A stretch of DNA of 64,000 bases from an uncultured Pseudomonadota bacterium (GTDB lineage: Bacteria; Pseudomonadota; Alphaproteobacteria; RF32; CAG-239), in NCBI GenBank assembly GCA_902788365.1, contig CADAJN010000005.1, forward strand, positions 70,475 through 134,474, given 5' to 3'. Position numbers and translations under genes: made by a program. Below the pieces are notes generated by a model that made no database searches, was not told the origin of the DNA, and saw only the letters and a list, made by a program, of their open reading frames with translations. The first letter of the stretch is position 1. Each line of letters begins with the position of its first letter. Shown one piece after another: positions 33,810 to 43,034 of this stretch.

Positions 33810-35879
33810 TTAACGGCCGCGACCTTGACGTGCATTGACAGTTGCTGATGATTGTGCAGAATTAACAACGGCGCCACGACTTGCCGAAGCCCCCGAGCGG
33901 CTCGGTGCCGGATTTTGCGGCGTTGCCGGCGCATTTGGTGCCGGATTTTGCGGCGTTGCCGGCGCATTTGGTGCCTGATTTTGCGGCGTTGCCGGCGCAT
34001 GGTTCTGCATAAACTGACGGGCACGTTGAACATCGGCCGCCGGAATCCCCTGCAAATTTTCCAGTCCGCGCAAATCAGTTGGCACATTACCTTTCATTTC
34101 ATGACCTTGCGCCACACACGCCACATATAATTTCAGTGCATCACTGCGGCTCAGCGACGGCAAAAAGTTAATCACGTTATTGCGATTGCTCGGCTCTTTC
34201 AAAATTTTCACATAGGTAGCGTATGCGCTGTCGGTGCTGACAGAAAGCGTGCTTTTATCGGTATAGACAATTTCATCATTATAAATTTTGAAGCGATATT
34301 CATCATTGGTGCGCGCCTCTTCCCGATAGCCGTCTTGTAAACGCCAGTATTGTTGCAAATTAAGGCTCCAATCAGCATTCGGATGATGCGGTAAATTTGG
34401 TCCGTTCGGACCTTGCGGCACACGACGTTGCGAATTGCGATCCAAACATTCAATATTTAAATTATCGGTGCCGATAAAACGCGGTTGATGAATATTATCA
34501 CGCAACATCTTTTTGGCCGGCTCAACCAAACTCGGATTGATATGCCCGTTACGCAATTTATCATTATATTCCTGTTGCCGATCTTGTAGTTTTTGCTGAC
34601 CGGTGGCGATAATATCTTGCTGCTTTTGGGTGCTGATTTCCACTTCATGCGCGGCATCTATATAATCGGCCAAACTTTTTTGCTCCATCAGTCCGGTATC
34701 CGGATTATAGACGGCAAATTTATAAAACTGCTTGCGAATGCGCAAAAACAATTCACGCGCCGTATCTTCTTCAACACTCATCGGTGATTTATCTATGGCG
34801 TTAAGAAGTTGAGCTTCGAATTGGTCATTATCATACTTTTTTTGATGCGAACGCGCAAACGCCTTTAATTCACCTTTTACCAATTTTGGCAAATCAGTTA
34901 CATAGGCCTTACGTTGTGCGGCCGGCATGGTTTGCAATTTTTGCTGCAACCATTCGCTTTCGCCGTCAAACATGGAAAAATCATCATAATTGCCGTTAAT
35001 CAAATATTTATTAACCGAGTTGATAACCTGCGACAAATAAGCACTGCGCTCGTCTTCCACACACAACCGATACAAATCTTCTACCGTTGGTCGCTTAGTG
35101 CCGCGATCAAGATATAATGCATCATAAAACATTTTGTTCTTAATGTGCTTAAATTCATGCGCCAAAAAATATTTGCGCTTTCCGGCAAACTTATGTTCAT
35201 TGGCATATATGGCAAATAATGAACGATCTTTGGCATCACCGATGGTAGCCGCAAAAGCTATCGGGGTTAAGCTCGGATCGGTTTGCTTTTTACGCTGATA
35301 AGCGGCAATCATTATATCTAAATTGCGCTTGATATCAGGGGCCATCTTAAAATGGTTGCGCACTAATTTAACGGAACGGGAATTAACCGTGACCCAAGCG
35401 CGATAAGTGGAAAAATGAGGCACCTCATATAAGCCGCTACTGCTGTTGAATACTATTTCATACTCATCATCTTTCGGCTCTAACTGAAAACCGAGATTTT
35501 TAATTTCTTCCGGCACTTCATTATCTAAAAAGCGATAGTCAACATCAGGAAACAACGGCGCCAAACTGGCCGGATAATTATTATTGGCTTGCAAATTGTT
35601 CACATAATTACCGCGTTGTTTCATATATGAATAGCCGGTAAGCTCTTGGTTAAGAAAATTGGAATTTTCAATATCAACCTGTTGCATAACAGCTTGATAA
35701 ATTGAACCGCCCGGCGCAGAACACGCTCTGTAATCGTTTTCATATTCACTATAAGAGTGAGCATCAAAATACGATTTGCATTGAAAAACTTTTTGTGATT
35801 TATCCGCCGGCGAATTATATTCAATATTCACCGCAATCGGCCGATTATCTTTGGTTGCAAACAAAACGGTTTCACGCAT
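33810..35879 (-). CDS. Large zincin-like protein (HExxH) of unknown function
   Basis: 689 residues from ATG 35879 with AAGGAG about 9 bases upstream. No signal peptide. At about residue 220 FLAHEFKHIKNKM carries a HEFKH motif, as in zinc metalloproteases; a following ERSAYL region (VEDERSAYLSQ, about 40 residues on) could give the third ligand. A coiled-coil like stretch (STQKQQDIIATGQQKLQDRQ) follows. The C-terminus has three 11-residue Ala-Pro-Asn repeats (APATPQNPAPN) and a Ser/Ala/Arg-rich end. Lack of export signal and a disordered tail would suit a substrate of a specialised secretion system, which is inference only. Confidence 0.72.
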   Translation of the reverse strand: MRETVLFATKDNRPIAVNIEYNSPADKSQKVFQCKSYFDAHSYSEYENDYRACSAPGGSIYQAVMQQVDIENSNFLNQELTGYSYMKQRGNYVNNLQANNNYPASLAPLFPDVDYRFLDNEVPEEIKNLGFQLEPKDDEYEIVFNSSSGLYEVPHFSTYRAWVTVNSRSVKLVRNHFKMAPDIKRNLDIMIAAYQRKKQTDPSLTPIAFAATIGDAKDRSLFAIYANEHKFAGKRKYFLAHEFKHIKNKMFYDALYLDRGTKRPTVEDLYRLCVEDERSAYLSQVINSVNKYLINGNYDDFSMFDGESEWLQQKLQTMPAAQRKAYVTDLPKLVKGELKAFARSHQKKYDNDQFEAQLLNAIDKSPMSVEEDTARELFLRIRKQFYKFAVYNPDTGLMEQKSLADYIDAAHEVEISTQKQQDIIATGQQKLQDRQQEYNDKLRNGHINPSLVEPAKKMLRDNIHQPRFIGTDNLNIECLDRNSQRRVPQGPNGPNLPHHPNADWSLNLQQYWRLQDGYREEARTNDEYRFKIYNDEIVYTDKSTLSVSTDSAYATYVKILKEPSNRNNVINFLPSLSRSDALKLYVACVAQGHEMKGNVPTDLRGLENLQGIPAADVQRARQFMQNHAPATPQNQAPNAPATPQNPAPNAPATPQNPAPSRSGASASRGAVVNSAQSSATVNARQGRGR
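33904..34002. repeat. Three 33-bp tandem repeats inside the zincin-like gene
   Basis: Units at 33904-33936, 33937-33969 and 33970-34002 begin GGTGCCGGATTTTGCGGCG; the first two are identical and the third differs at a few bases. They encode the APATPQNPAPN repeats, so copy number changes would stay in frame. Confidence 0.9.
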
Positions 35880-35945
35880 TCTGACATTCTCCTTAAACAG
35901 TTTTTTGCAGAATAGCACACCTTTGACAAAAAATCAACAAATATT

Positions 35946-37121
35946 TTATGCAATTTGCCCTTTGGGATATATCTTGCCTTTAATGATGGTATATAGCACC
36001 TTCAACTTTTCGCTTAAAATCAAAATATCGGCATCATAGCCCGGAGCAATAACGCCAAGATGCTCTTGTTTCATAATGCGCGCCGGATTGGTGGAAGCCA
36101 TATGCACGGCCTGCTCTAAATGCAAACCGTATGAAACAATGTTACGCACGCTGTCTATCATGGTCAGTGCCGAACCGGCAATCGCATTATCGGATTTGCG
36201 ATAAAAACACTGATCCAAATATACCTCTTCGCCATTGGCTATCAGCGGCTTTTTCTTTTGTTTGGTAGGCTTTAGGGCATCGGTAACCAAAACAACTTTA
36301 TCAAGCGATTTACAAGTCAGCAAAAATTTGATGATTTCCGGATCAATATGAATACCGTCAGCAATAACTTCACAGCTCAGCTCCGGATGAATAAACACCG
36401 CACCGACACACCCCGGATCGCGATGATGCATACGGCTCATGGCATTAAACAGATGGGTTACGTGCATAATGCGCGTTTGCATAGCCTCAATCATTTGCTT
36501 ATAGGTAGCATTGGTGTGACCGGCCTGCAATATAATACCTTTTGACAAGCAATACAACGCCAATTCACGCATATTTTTAAGCTCGGGCGCCACCGTCATA
36601 TTAACAATGTGTCCGTGAGAAACATTCCAAAATTCCTCCATCAAATCCAAATTTACCGGACTGATGGCGTCGGCTGATTGCACCCCGAGCCGATCCGGTG
36701 AAATAAACGGTCCTTCCAAATGCATACCTAAAATACGCGCCCCTTTTTCTTTGCCCATAGCCACGGCAACGGCACTGATGGCCTTGAGCATTTGCTCGCG
36801 CGGTGCCGCATACAAAGTCGGAATAAACGAGGTTACGCCGTATTTGGCCAGCTCGTCCGACATATTCAAAATGGACGCAACACTGCAATCTTCCGTGCCA
36901 AATCCGCCAATGCCGTGAATATGCGTATCTATAAATCCCGGTGTGATGTAAGCTCCTTTGGCATCAATAAAAACCGTGTCGGCACGAAATTTCTTTTGCG
37001 CAAACCGTTCTTCGTTGAACACATCAACAATTTTATCCTGCTTAATTAAAACCGCACAGTTTTTCATTCTGGAATAACCGTTCAAAACCGTTGCGTTATG
37101 AATACAAATCGCTGCCACCAT
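35946..37121 (-). CDS. nagA: N-acetylglucosamine-6-phosphate deacetylase
   Basis: Deacetylates GlcNAc-6-P in amino-sugar or cell-wall recycling. 391 residues from ATG 37121 (CGGAGGT upstream; longer frame rejected). PGFIDTHIHGIGG holds the HxH metal site, GMHLEGPFIS the Glu ligand, LQAGHTNATY and VTHLFNAMSRMHHRDPG the His ligands, LVTDALKP the catalytic Asp. No nagB or nag transporter is adjacent. Fits recycling together with the amidase and pgeF genes. Confidence 0.94.
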   Translation of the reverse strand: MVAAICIHNATVLNGYSRMKNCAVLIKQDKIVDVFNEERFAQKKFRADTVFIDAKGAYITPGFIDTHIHGIGGFGTEDCSVASILNMSDELAKYGVTSFIPTLYAAPREQMLKAISAVAVAMGKEKGARILGMHLEGPFISPDRLGVQSADAISPVNLDLMEEFWNVSHGHIVNMTVAPELKNMRELALYCLSKGIILQAGHTNATYKQMIEAMQTRIMHVTHLFNAMSRMHHRDPGCVGAVFIHPELSCEVIADGIHIDPEIIKFLLTCKSLDKVVLVTDALKPTKQKKKPLIANGEEVYLDQCFYRKSDNAIAGSALTMIDSVRNIVSYGLHLEQAVHMASTNPARIMKQEHLGVIAPGYDADILILSEKLKVLYTIIKGKIYPKGQIA

Positions 37122-37243
37122 ATTGATACCTCCGAATGAAAAAATTTTAGCACCAGAATACAAAAAAACGGTTAAGATTTATTTTTCGTGCAAAAAATAA
37201 GATTTCCGTTGATTATCGGTGCCGATGTTATAAGATAAACGCC

Positions 37244-38554
37244 ATGATTGATATGTTGGCAGAAAAAAAAGAATGGACGGTCAGCGAAGTTTCGTTTGCC
37301 ATTAAACAATTGGTGGAAAATGCGTTTGATCATGTGCGTGTGAAAGGCGAAATTTTTGGCGCTAAACGTGCTGATTCCGGCCATTGGTATTTATCGCTCA
37401 AAGACGAAAATTCGGTTTTGGCGGCGGTTTGCTGGCGCGGTGTGGCTAATGCGCTGAATGTTAAAATTGCCGACGGTATTGAGGTGATTGCGACCGGAAA
37501 AATTACTACTTTTAATGGGCGCTCGTCATATCAGCTGGTGATAGAACAGCTTGAACTTGCAGGTGAAGGTGCACTGCTTAAACTATTGGAAGAACGTAAG
37601 AAAAAATTTTTAGAAGAAGGCTTGTTTGATGCCGCGCACAAGAAAAAAATTCCATATCTGCCACGCGTCATCGGTGTTGTAACCAGTCCGACCGGTGCGG
37701 TTATTCGCGACATTATCCATCGCATTCGTGACCGCTTTCCGGTGCAAATTGTGGTGTGGCCGACACCGGTGCAAGGCGAAGGTGCTGCCGACAAAATTGC
37801 CGCGGCAATTCAAGGATTTAATGCCATTCCGGCCAACAGTGATTTGCGTCCTGATGTGCTGATTGTGGCGCGCGGTGGCGGCAGTTTGGAAGATTTATGG
37901 CCGTTTAACGAAGAAGTGGTGGTGCGCGCTGTTTACAACTCTGAAATTCCATTGATTTCCGCCGTCGGTCATGAAACCGATACCATGCTGATTGACTATG
38001 CGGCTGATGTGCGCGCGCCGACACCGACCGGTGCCGCTGAATTTGCCGTGCCGGTTAAAAGCGAAATTTATCAAAACCTACTCACTTCAGACATCAGACT
38101 AAAAAATACAATAATTCGTTATTTCAATGAATTAAATCAATATATTGAAGTTTTAGGTAATAAAATTCCATCGTTGGAGCAAATTGTCGCCGAAAGTCAG
38201 CAAAAGCTTGATGAACGCGGTGAACGCCTAAAATTAGCTTTTTCCAACCTGTTAAAGGACAAAGATAATTTACTGAAATTGACGAATTTGAAACCTTTTT
38301 ACATTACAAATCTGTTAGCGGCAAAAAATGAAAGCATTAAAAATTTAGGCCTGCGCTTGGAATCGGTATCAATAGATTCGGTGTTAAAGCGCGGTTTTGC
38401 GTGGGTTTCGGACGATCAGTTTCAAACCATTTATACCACCAACAAAGCCAAAAGCAGCCATCGTTTGCACATACGTTTTGCCGATGGCATTGTAAAAGCT
38501 CAAGTAACGGAGAGATATTGTGCGATTCAGGGTGATTTGTTTGACAATTTTTAG
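37244..38554 (+). CDS. xseA: Exodeoxyribonuclease VII large subunit
   Basis: Single-strand DNA exonuclease subunit. 436 residues: N-terminal OB fold ([25 protein letters not shown]), catalytic region [14 protein letters not shown] and [30 protein letters not shown], then a coiled coil. The start lacks a strong ribosome site, but family homology begins at once. The end overlaps the next gene by 35 bases. Confidence 0.95.
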   Translation: MIDMLAEKKEWTVSEVSFAIKQLVENAFDHVRVKGEIFGAKRADSGHWYLSLKDENSVLAAVCWRGVANALNVKIADGIEVIATGKITTFNGRSSYQLVIEQLELAGEGALLKLLEERKKKFLEEGLFDAAHKKKIPYLPRVIGVVTSPTGAVIRDIIHRIRDRFPVQIVVWPTPVQGEGAADKIAAAIQGFNAIPANSDLRPDVLIVARGGGSLEDLWPFNEEVVVRAVYNSEIPLISAVGHETDTMLIDYAADVRAPTPTGAAEFAVPVKSEIYQNLLTSDIRLKNTIIRYFNELNQYIEVLGNKIPSLEQIVAESQQKLDERGERLKLAFSNLLKDKDNLLKLTNLKPFYITNLLAAKNESIKNLGLRLESVSIDSVLKRGFAWVSDDQFQTIYTTNKAKSSHRLHIRFADGIVKAQVTERYCAIQGDLFDNF

Positions 38555-39413
38555 TTTGGCAACAACCGTAACGGCGGCTCAGGCATTGGAAATATGCGGT
38601 GATATGCGGCAGGGAGAGCTGTTTTACATACGCGGCAATCCGATGGAAAATACTAATATTTTTAACAACTTAGATAAGAAAAGTTATTTTTCAGATAAAC
38701 AAGGAATAACGTTGGTGGCGCTGCACCGTAATGCTCCGAAAGAAGTTAAAATGGTTGTTTACGCGGAAAACGGAAGCAAAACATCTTATGAACTGGAGAT
38801 TGAACCGGCACAATGGGATATTCAGCGTATTAAAGGAGTTCAACCGCATCATGTGGCCCCATCTAAAACACATGCGGCAGAAATTGCCCGTGAACAAAAA
38901 GATGTCAATATGGCTTTAGCCGGTGCCAAAGGCGGCGGTAAACCTGCAGGTGTGGCCGATTCATACAGCTTTTGGAGAGAGGGTTTCATTTTGCCGGTAG
39001 AAGGACGTATCAGCGGCCATTTCGGCAACCAGCGTATATTTAACGGCGTGCCGAAAAGTCCGCACAGCGGCACCGATATTGCCGCGCCGGAAGGCACACC
39101 GGTTAAGGCTTCGGCCGCCGGCAAAGTGGTGCTCAGCGGCAAAGATTATTTTTATACCGGTAACATGGTAATTATTGACCATGGTTACGGATTGCAAACA
39201 ATATATGCACACTTGAAAGATGCCACAGTTGTCGCCGGCGATGACGTGCGCCAAGGCGATATTATCGGCCATGTGGGAAAAACCGGACGTGCTACCGGAC
39301 CGCATTTGCACTGGGGGGCCTCGCTCAATAATGTGCGCTTCCGACCGCATTCACTGTTGGATTTGGCGGATAAAAAATGCCGAAATATAACCGGAAAATA
39401 TATGGGAGAATAA
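38520..39413 (+). CDS. Exported M23-family peptidase (LytM domain)
   Basis: 297 residues, GTG start at 38520 with GGAGAG upstream, inside the xseA end. Signal peptide [20 protein letters not shown]-terminal LytM domain from about residue 165: [20 protein letters not shown] supplies the first His/Asp ligands, [13 protein letters not shown] the HxH. Zinc ligands look complete, so it is probably an active murein endopeptidase in the periplasm. uppP follows 7 bases later, linking it to envelope synthesis. Confidence 0.92.
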   Translation: MRFRVICLTIFSLATTVTAAQALEICGDMRQGELFYIRGNPMENTNIFNNLDKKSYFSDKQGITLVALHRNAPKEVKMVVYAENGSKTSYELEIEPAQWDIQRIKGVQPHHVAPSKTHAAEIAREQKDVNMALAGAKGGGKPAGVADSYSFWREGFILPVEGRISGHFGNQRIFNGVPKSPHSGTDIAAPEGTPVKASAAGKVVLSGKDYFYTGNMVIIDHGYGLQTIYAHLKDATVVAGDDVRQGDIIGHVGKTGRATGPHLHWGASLNNVRFRPHSLLDLADKKCRNITGKYMGE

Positions 39414-39420
39414 TAAAAAA

Positions 39421-40254
39421 ATGGCGCAAATACAAATCATTATACTATCATTGATACAAGGAATCACCGAATTTTTACCGGTCAGCTCATCCGGACACTT
39501 GATTCTGTTTGCCAAATTCGGCCAATTTGCCGATCAGGGGGTTTTAATGGACGTGGCATTGCATATCGGCTCTATCGCGGCGGTCATCATTTATTTTGCG
39601 CCGTTGCTGTGGAAAATGCTTTGTAGTTTGTGGAAAAGCAAATTTTTACCGCATTTTCAAGATGATAATAATCGCCTGTTTTATTTGTTGATGGCGGCCA
39701 CTATTCCGGCGCTGTTGTTTGGTGGCGGACTAAAGATTTATGGCGTGGAATGGCTCAGAAATACTAAACTTATCGGTTGGAATATATTGCTTTACGGCAT
39801 TTTGCTCGGCGTTATTGATAAATGGGCATTAACCGTCGTAAAAATCAACAACTTACACTTCAAAGACGCTTTGCTGATTGGTTTTGCCCAGTGCTTAGCC
39901 CTATTACCGGGAACCAGCCGTTCCGGTGTGACCATAACCATGGCGCGTTTTTTGGGTATGGAACGACGTGAAGCCGCCACTTTTTCAATGTTGTTGGCCA
40001 TTCCGACCATTTTGGCGGCAGGTATTATTTCGGCCTATGAACTGTGGCAAAACGGGGATGCTACCTTATGGGTAGATGCCGGTGCGGCTGTCGGCTATTC
40101 ATTTATTTTTTCGCTGTTGGCAATTTTTGTGATGATGCAGTGGCTCAAAAAATGGAGTTTTATGCCGTTTGTTATATATCGCATTGCGTTAGGAACAATT
40201 TTATTGCTGGACGCTTATGGCATTTATGATGTGCGACAAACGCTGAATTTTTAA
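39421..40254 (+). CDS. uppP: Undecaprenyl-diphosphatase (UppP/BacA)
   Basis: Membrane phosphatase regenerating undecaprenyl phosphate for peptidoglycan and glycan synthesis. 277 residues, about eight membrane segments. Motifs ITEFLPVSSSGHLIL near the N-terminus and LPGTSRSGVTITMARFLG in the middle. Coupled to the M23 peptidase gene. The tRNA-Leu promoter starts 9 bases after its stop. Confidence 0.95.
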   Translation: MAQIQIIILSLIQGITEFLPVSSSGHLILFAKFGQFADQGVLMDVALHIGSIAAVIIYFAPLLWKMLCSLWKSKFLPHFQDDNNRLFYLLMAATIPALLFGGGLKIYGVEWLRNTKLIGWNILLYGILLGVIDKWALTVVKINNLHFKDALLIGFAQCLALLPGTSRSGVTITMARFLGMERREAATFSMLLAIPTILAAGIISAYELWQNGDATLWVDAGAAVGYSFIFSLLAIFVMMQWLKKWSFMPFVIYRIALGTILLLDAYGIYDVRQTLNF

Positions 40255-40262
40255 AAAAATGA

Positions 40263-40291
40263 TTGACAGGCCGTAAAAAAGATTTTATATC
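40263..40291 (+). promoter_or_regulatory. tRNA-Leu promoter
   Basis: TTGACA (40263-40268), 17 bases, TATATC (40286-40291), 16 bases before the tRNA 5' end. Confidence 0.75.
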
Positions 40292-40306
40292 TTAGGCTGT
40301 CTGAAC

Positions 40307-40392
40307 GCTCTGGTGGCGAAATTGGTAGACGCGCATGCTTCAGGTGCATGTTGCCTCAGGCAGTGGAAGTTCAAGTCTTCTCCAGAGCACCA
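40307..40392 (+). tRNA. tRNA-Leu, anticodon CAG
   Basis: 86 bases with encoded CCA. Acceptor GCTCTGG pairs with CCAGAGC; D-arm AAATTGGTAGAC; anticodon loop CTTCAGG reads CAG; long variable arm TTGCCTCAGGCAGT; T-arm GAAGTTCAAGTCTTC. It decodes CUG, a codon overused in the five orphan genes of this window. Confidence 0.95.
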
Positions 40393-40449
40393 TTTATATA
40401 AGCACTTCCTTTTGGGGTGCTTTTTTTGTGCTCTGTATCCGGTTCGGCT
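40378..40449. repeat. Direct repeat, left copy, covering tRNA-Leu 3' end and terminator
   Basis: 72 bases identical to 40595-40666. It begins 15 bases before the tRNA 3' end (TTCTCCAGAGCACCA) and runs through the terminator to GGTTCGGCT. Mismatches flank it on both sides. Confidence 0.92.
40400..40427 (+). terminator. Terminator of tRNA-Leu
   Basis: AAGCACTTCC (40400-40409) with GGGGTGCTT (40414-40422) and T7. Repeated exactly in the right copy at about 40617-40644; another hairpin AAACAACCG/CGGTTGTTT with T-run lies between (40560-40583). Confidence 0.85.
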
Positions 40450-40594
40450 CAGCTTTAACTGCGCCAAACCGCAAGAAGACTAGCTCAGGCAAATGTAAGT
40501 TCGCTGCGTTTGCTTACGCGGCTCTGGCTCACTAACATATTCCCTGATTTTGCAGATAAAAACAACCGGAGCAACGGTTGTTTTTACTTAGCAA

Positions 40595-40666
40595 TTCTCC
40601 AGAGCACCATTTATATAAGCACTTCCTTTTGGGGTGCTTTTTTTGTGCTCTGTATCCGGTTCGGCT
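40595..40666. repeat. Direct repeat, right copy, of tRNA-Leu 3' end
   Basis: Exact copy of 40378-40449, spaced 217 bases from it. The 145 bases between hold a hairpin terminator and a segment similar to 28390-28490. No integrase gene is present. Confidence 0.92.
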
Positions 40667-40682
40667 TTTTTTGATACTCGTT

Positions 40683-41108
40683 TTATTTGCCGTAACTGTT
40701 AGAATCTGAACTGTTTGGCGACTGCAAATTGACTTTGCGCTGATTATTATTTTGCTTTTTCTGATACAATGCCACAATTTTGGCTTTAATCGGGTTTAAT
40801 GTGGCTAATTTGTCGGCATTTTCCGGCTTTGCTGCCTCTACAATCCACGCCGGCGAATTTTCTATTTCCCGCATAACTTCACTATATATGGCCACATTGA
40901 GCTCAGAAAATCGGGGCAATTTATCCTTTGGTAAGACATCTTTTTTCTGCAACAATTTTTCAAGATATTTTTGGGCAAAAACATCGCTTTGTTTAATATC
41001 AAAACCCAAACGTCCCAAACTGTCTAGTTCTTCATCATTATAGGGCAAAAAACAAATTTTGTTCAACCATGTTGTCACATCAGCAAAAATCGGCTTTTCC
41101 GTAACCAT
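40683..41108 (-). CDS. Hypothetical cytoplasmic protein
   Basis: 141 residues, no signal or membrane segment, helical, ending in a Gln/Asn/Ser-rich tail (KKQNNNQRKVNLQSPNSSDS). No strong ribosome site but GGAAT precedes the ATG. Follows the gene at 41133 by 24 bases on the same strand. Not recognised. Confidence 0.65.
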   Translation of the reverse strand: MVTEKPIFADVTTWLNKICFLPYNDEELDSLGRLGFDIKQSDVFAQKYLEKLLQKKDVLPKDKLPRFSELNVAIYSEVMREIENSPAWIVEAAKPENADKLATLNPIKAKIVALYQKKQNNNQRKVNLQSPNSSDSNSYGK

Positions 41109-41132
41109 AATTCCATTCCTTATTTTATTGTT

Positions 41133-42242
41133 CTACGCATATTGATGATCAGCTACTCTTTGTTGAGCATTTTGTAAGGCCATTTCTTTCTTCACAAAAT
41201 TTCTAACATTTTCTTTATTTGTAACGTCCAATCGACTATCTCTCACAGCCTTGACTTCATTAACAAATGCGTCGGAATTTCTGTTTTCCAAAGCCATATA
41301 ATCGGATGAAGCTCCTTGCGAACTAATAAAATCCATCTTAACAGCTAACGATATATTTTTGGGATCATTTATGATATCTGTCAGTTGTTGTGCTGAAGTA
41401 ACCTGTTTACCTTCCAACTGAGCCCGTAATAAACCGACCATTGAAACACTTGGATATTCTTTTATTTGTTCGCGATAAACCCCCTTATCTGCCTGATTAA
41501 ATTGCGGATGAAGTTCACCGAGAATTTCCATTGCCGAACCAACCATAGCGCTTTTTTGTCGCATAGAATCCAAACATTCTCGCAAACCTGATGACGAAGA
41601 TGTGCCTGCCCTGAGAGAAGCCGTTCTCGTAATAAAACCAACCTTTTCTTTTGCCTCATCTTCATTCGCAGCATGCGGTGCATATTCATTACGCCAATTC
41701 ATTGCGGCATACTTATAACCGACCTTATCATTAATAATGCTCCAAGCTGGTATTTTTTCCCAATCGTCCTGATGCTGCGGTACCATTGCTATGGCCCTGT
41801 TATATCGTTCAGCCATTTTTTCCAAATTCGGCAATGTATCTTTCAAAGCCACAGACAAATCTTTATACAAATATGAATGCTGGTAATCATCTGACTTTTC
41901 TTCTGGTGTAGCCTGCCTATACATATCATTATACGACTTTTTTAACCCTGCAATAGTTTCTTCGTCAAGCGGCATACCGGCAAAATTTTCATCTAAAAAT
42001 TTCTGAAAGCCACCGTCATCTTGCTCTTTTGGAGTAGCAACTGCCGCCAACTTTACTACCGATGAAGCACGATTAAATTTTTTATCTTCAGGTGCATTAT
42101 CAATATATTCAGCACACGCTTCACGCAAAGCCTTATCGTCAACAACATTAGGCCAAGCCTTCTCAATATGCTGCAACATTTCGGCGGCAATAAATTTATC
42201 CGTTACTTGTTCCAAAACTTCGCTTAATCTGTCTTCAGCCAT
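41133..42242 (-). CDS. Hypothetical large helical protein
   Basis: 369 residues; AAAGGAG 8 bases before the ATG. Helical throughout, with Met/Glu/Lys-rich repeats but no motif I know; no signal peptide. Ser-rich stretch RAGTSSSSGLREC mid-chain. It forms a two-gene unit with the gene at 40683, beside the tRNA-Leu duplication, so it may be accessory DNA. Confidence 0.68.
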   Translation of the reverse strand: MAEDRLSEVLEQVTDKFIAAEMLQHIEKAWPNVVDDKALREACAEYIDNAPEDKKFNRASSVVKLAAVATPKEQDDGGFQKFLDENFAGMPLDEETIAGLKKSYNDMYRQATPEEKSDDYQHSYLYKDLSVALKDTLPNLEKMAERYNRAIAMVPQHQDDWEKIPAWSIINDKVGYKYAAMNWRNEYAPHAANEDEAKEKVGFITRTASLRAGTSSSSGLRECLDSMRQKSAMVGSAMEILGELHPQFNQADKGVYREQIKEYPSVSMVGLLRAQLEGKQVTSAQQLTDIINDPKNISLAVKMDFISSQGASSDYMALENRNSDAFVNEVKAVRDSRLDVTNKENVRNFVKKEMALQNAQQRVADHQYA

Positions 42243-42315
42243 GGTGTTTCTCCTTTTATAAGCTGATTATAGCACGAACGCAATATTTTGTCAAACATTT
42301 TCGCAAAAAATCTTA

Positions 42316-42630
42316 TCAGATGTTTGTTTTTTGCATAACGGTAATGTTTTTCTCCTTATGTTGAATCTGCATTAATGGCACTATAAAGAACCAATACAAC
42401 TTATTTTTCTTTATTTTCAACAATGGCAGAATATCAAACAGAAAAATTCTACTTTCCTGCCCTTCTTGCATAATTTTAAGCACCGGAATAATTTTAAACA
42501 ATCGCAGATGATAAACATCAATGGTTTTAATTTGCAGCGTATTATTCAACATCTGCTCCAAAATTTCCGGTTTATGTTTATACAGAACGAACCGACTATT
42601 TTTGTAATAAAAACGTGCACGGGCCGTCAT
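42316..42630 (-). CDS. Small hydrophobic/basic protein, glycosyltransferase-tail-like; start uncertain
   Basis: 104 codons if started at 42630, which overlaps dtd by 35 bases; the ATG at 42552 (GGAGC just before) gives 78. It contains a repeated pattern: LFKIIPVLKIM, LFDILPLLKIKKN and WFFIVPLMQIQ, hydrophobic-Pro-Leu-Leu-Lys units as seen in tails of some LPS and capsule glycosyltransferases. No complete enzyme domain. Real gene or remnant; function unknown. Confidence 0.5.
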   Translation of the reverse strand: MTARARFYYKNSRFVLYKHKPEILEQMLNNTLQIKTIDVYHLRLFKIIPVLKIMQEGQESRIFLFDILPLLKIKKNKLYWFFIVPLMQIQHKEKNITVMQKTNI

Positions 42631-43033
42631 TGATAAGACTTACCTTCATATCGGCCTGAAAAATACCGGTTTGCACCGGCAATCCGTAACTTTTGAGCTG
42701 TGTCGCAAAATATTCATACAGTGGCTCAGCATCTTCGGGACGCGCCGCCGTTTCAAACCCCGGCCGATTGCCACGGCTGACGTCGGCCGCCAATGTAAAT
42801 TGCGACACCGCCAAAATTTCGCCCTCAACATCTTGCACCGACAAATTCATCTTATCATTTTCATCGGTAAAAATGCGCAAATTGGCCACTTTCTTGGCTA
42901 AAAAATCCGCATTGGTCTGAGAATCGCCCTTTTCAACCCCAACAAACAGCAAATAGCCGCTATTGATTGACGCTACCGTTTGACCGGCAACCGTTACCGA
43001 GGCGCCAAGCACCTTTTGCACCAAAATTTTCAT
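42596..43033 (-). CDS. dtd: D-aminoacyl-tRNA deacylase
   Basis: Removes D-amino acids (and Gly from tRNA-Ala) from tRNAs. 145 residues from ATG 43033 with GAGGG upstream; the longer frame would enter the previous gene. Motifs MKILVQKVLGASVTV, VSQFTLAADVSRGNRPGF (SQFTL box) and INDGPCTFLL (NDGPxT-like box, here with Cys where Val is common). Confidence 0.94.
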   Translation of the reverse strand: MKILVQKVLGASVTVAGQTVASINSGYLLFVGVEKGDSQTNADFLAKKVANLRIFTDENDKMNLSVQDVEGEILAVSQFTLAADVSRGNRPGFETAARPEDAEPLYEYFATQLKSYGLPVQTGIFQADMKVSLINDGPCTFLLQK

Positions 43034-43034
43034 C

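Noticed and set aside
33904..34002. CRISPR-like array
   Set aside because: The 33-bp units are head-to-tail without spacers and encode a protein repeat; no cas genes are present.
33770..34087. Arg-rich repeat ORF (RRQRRKIRHQM units) inside the zincin-like gene
   Set aside because: It is the other-frame reading of the 33-bp tandem repeats; low complexity and no start signal.
36601..36888. ORF of 95 codons inside nagA
   Set aside because: Overlaps the catalytic region of nagA in another frame; no ribosome site.
40307..40392. Second tRNA at 40595
   Set aside because: Only the last 15 bases of the tRNA are duplicated; no acceptor 5' half or anticodon arm.
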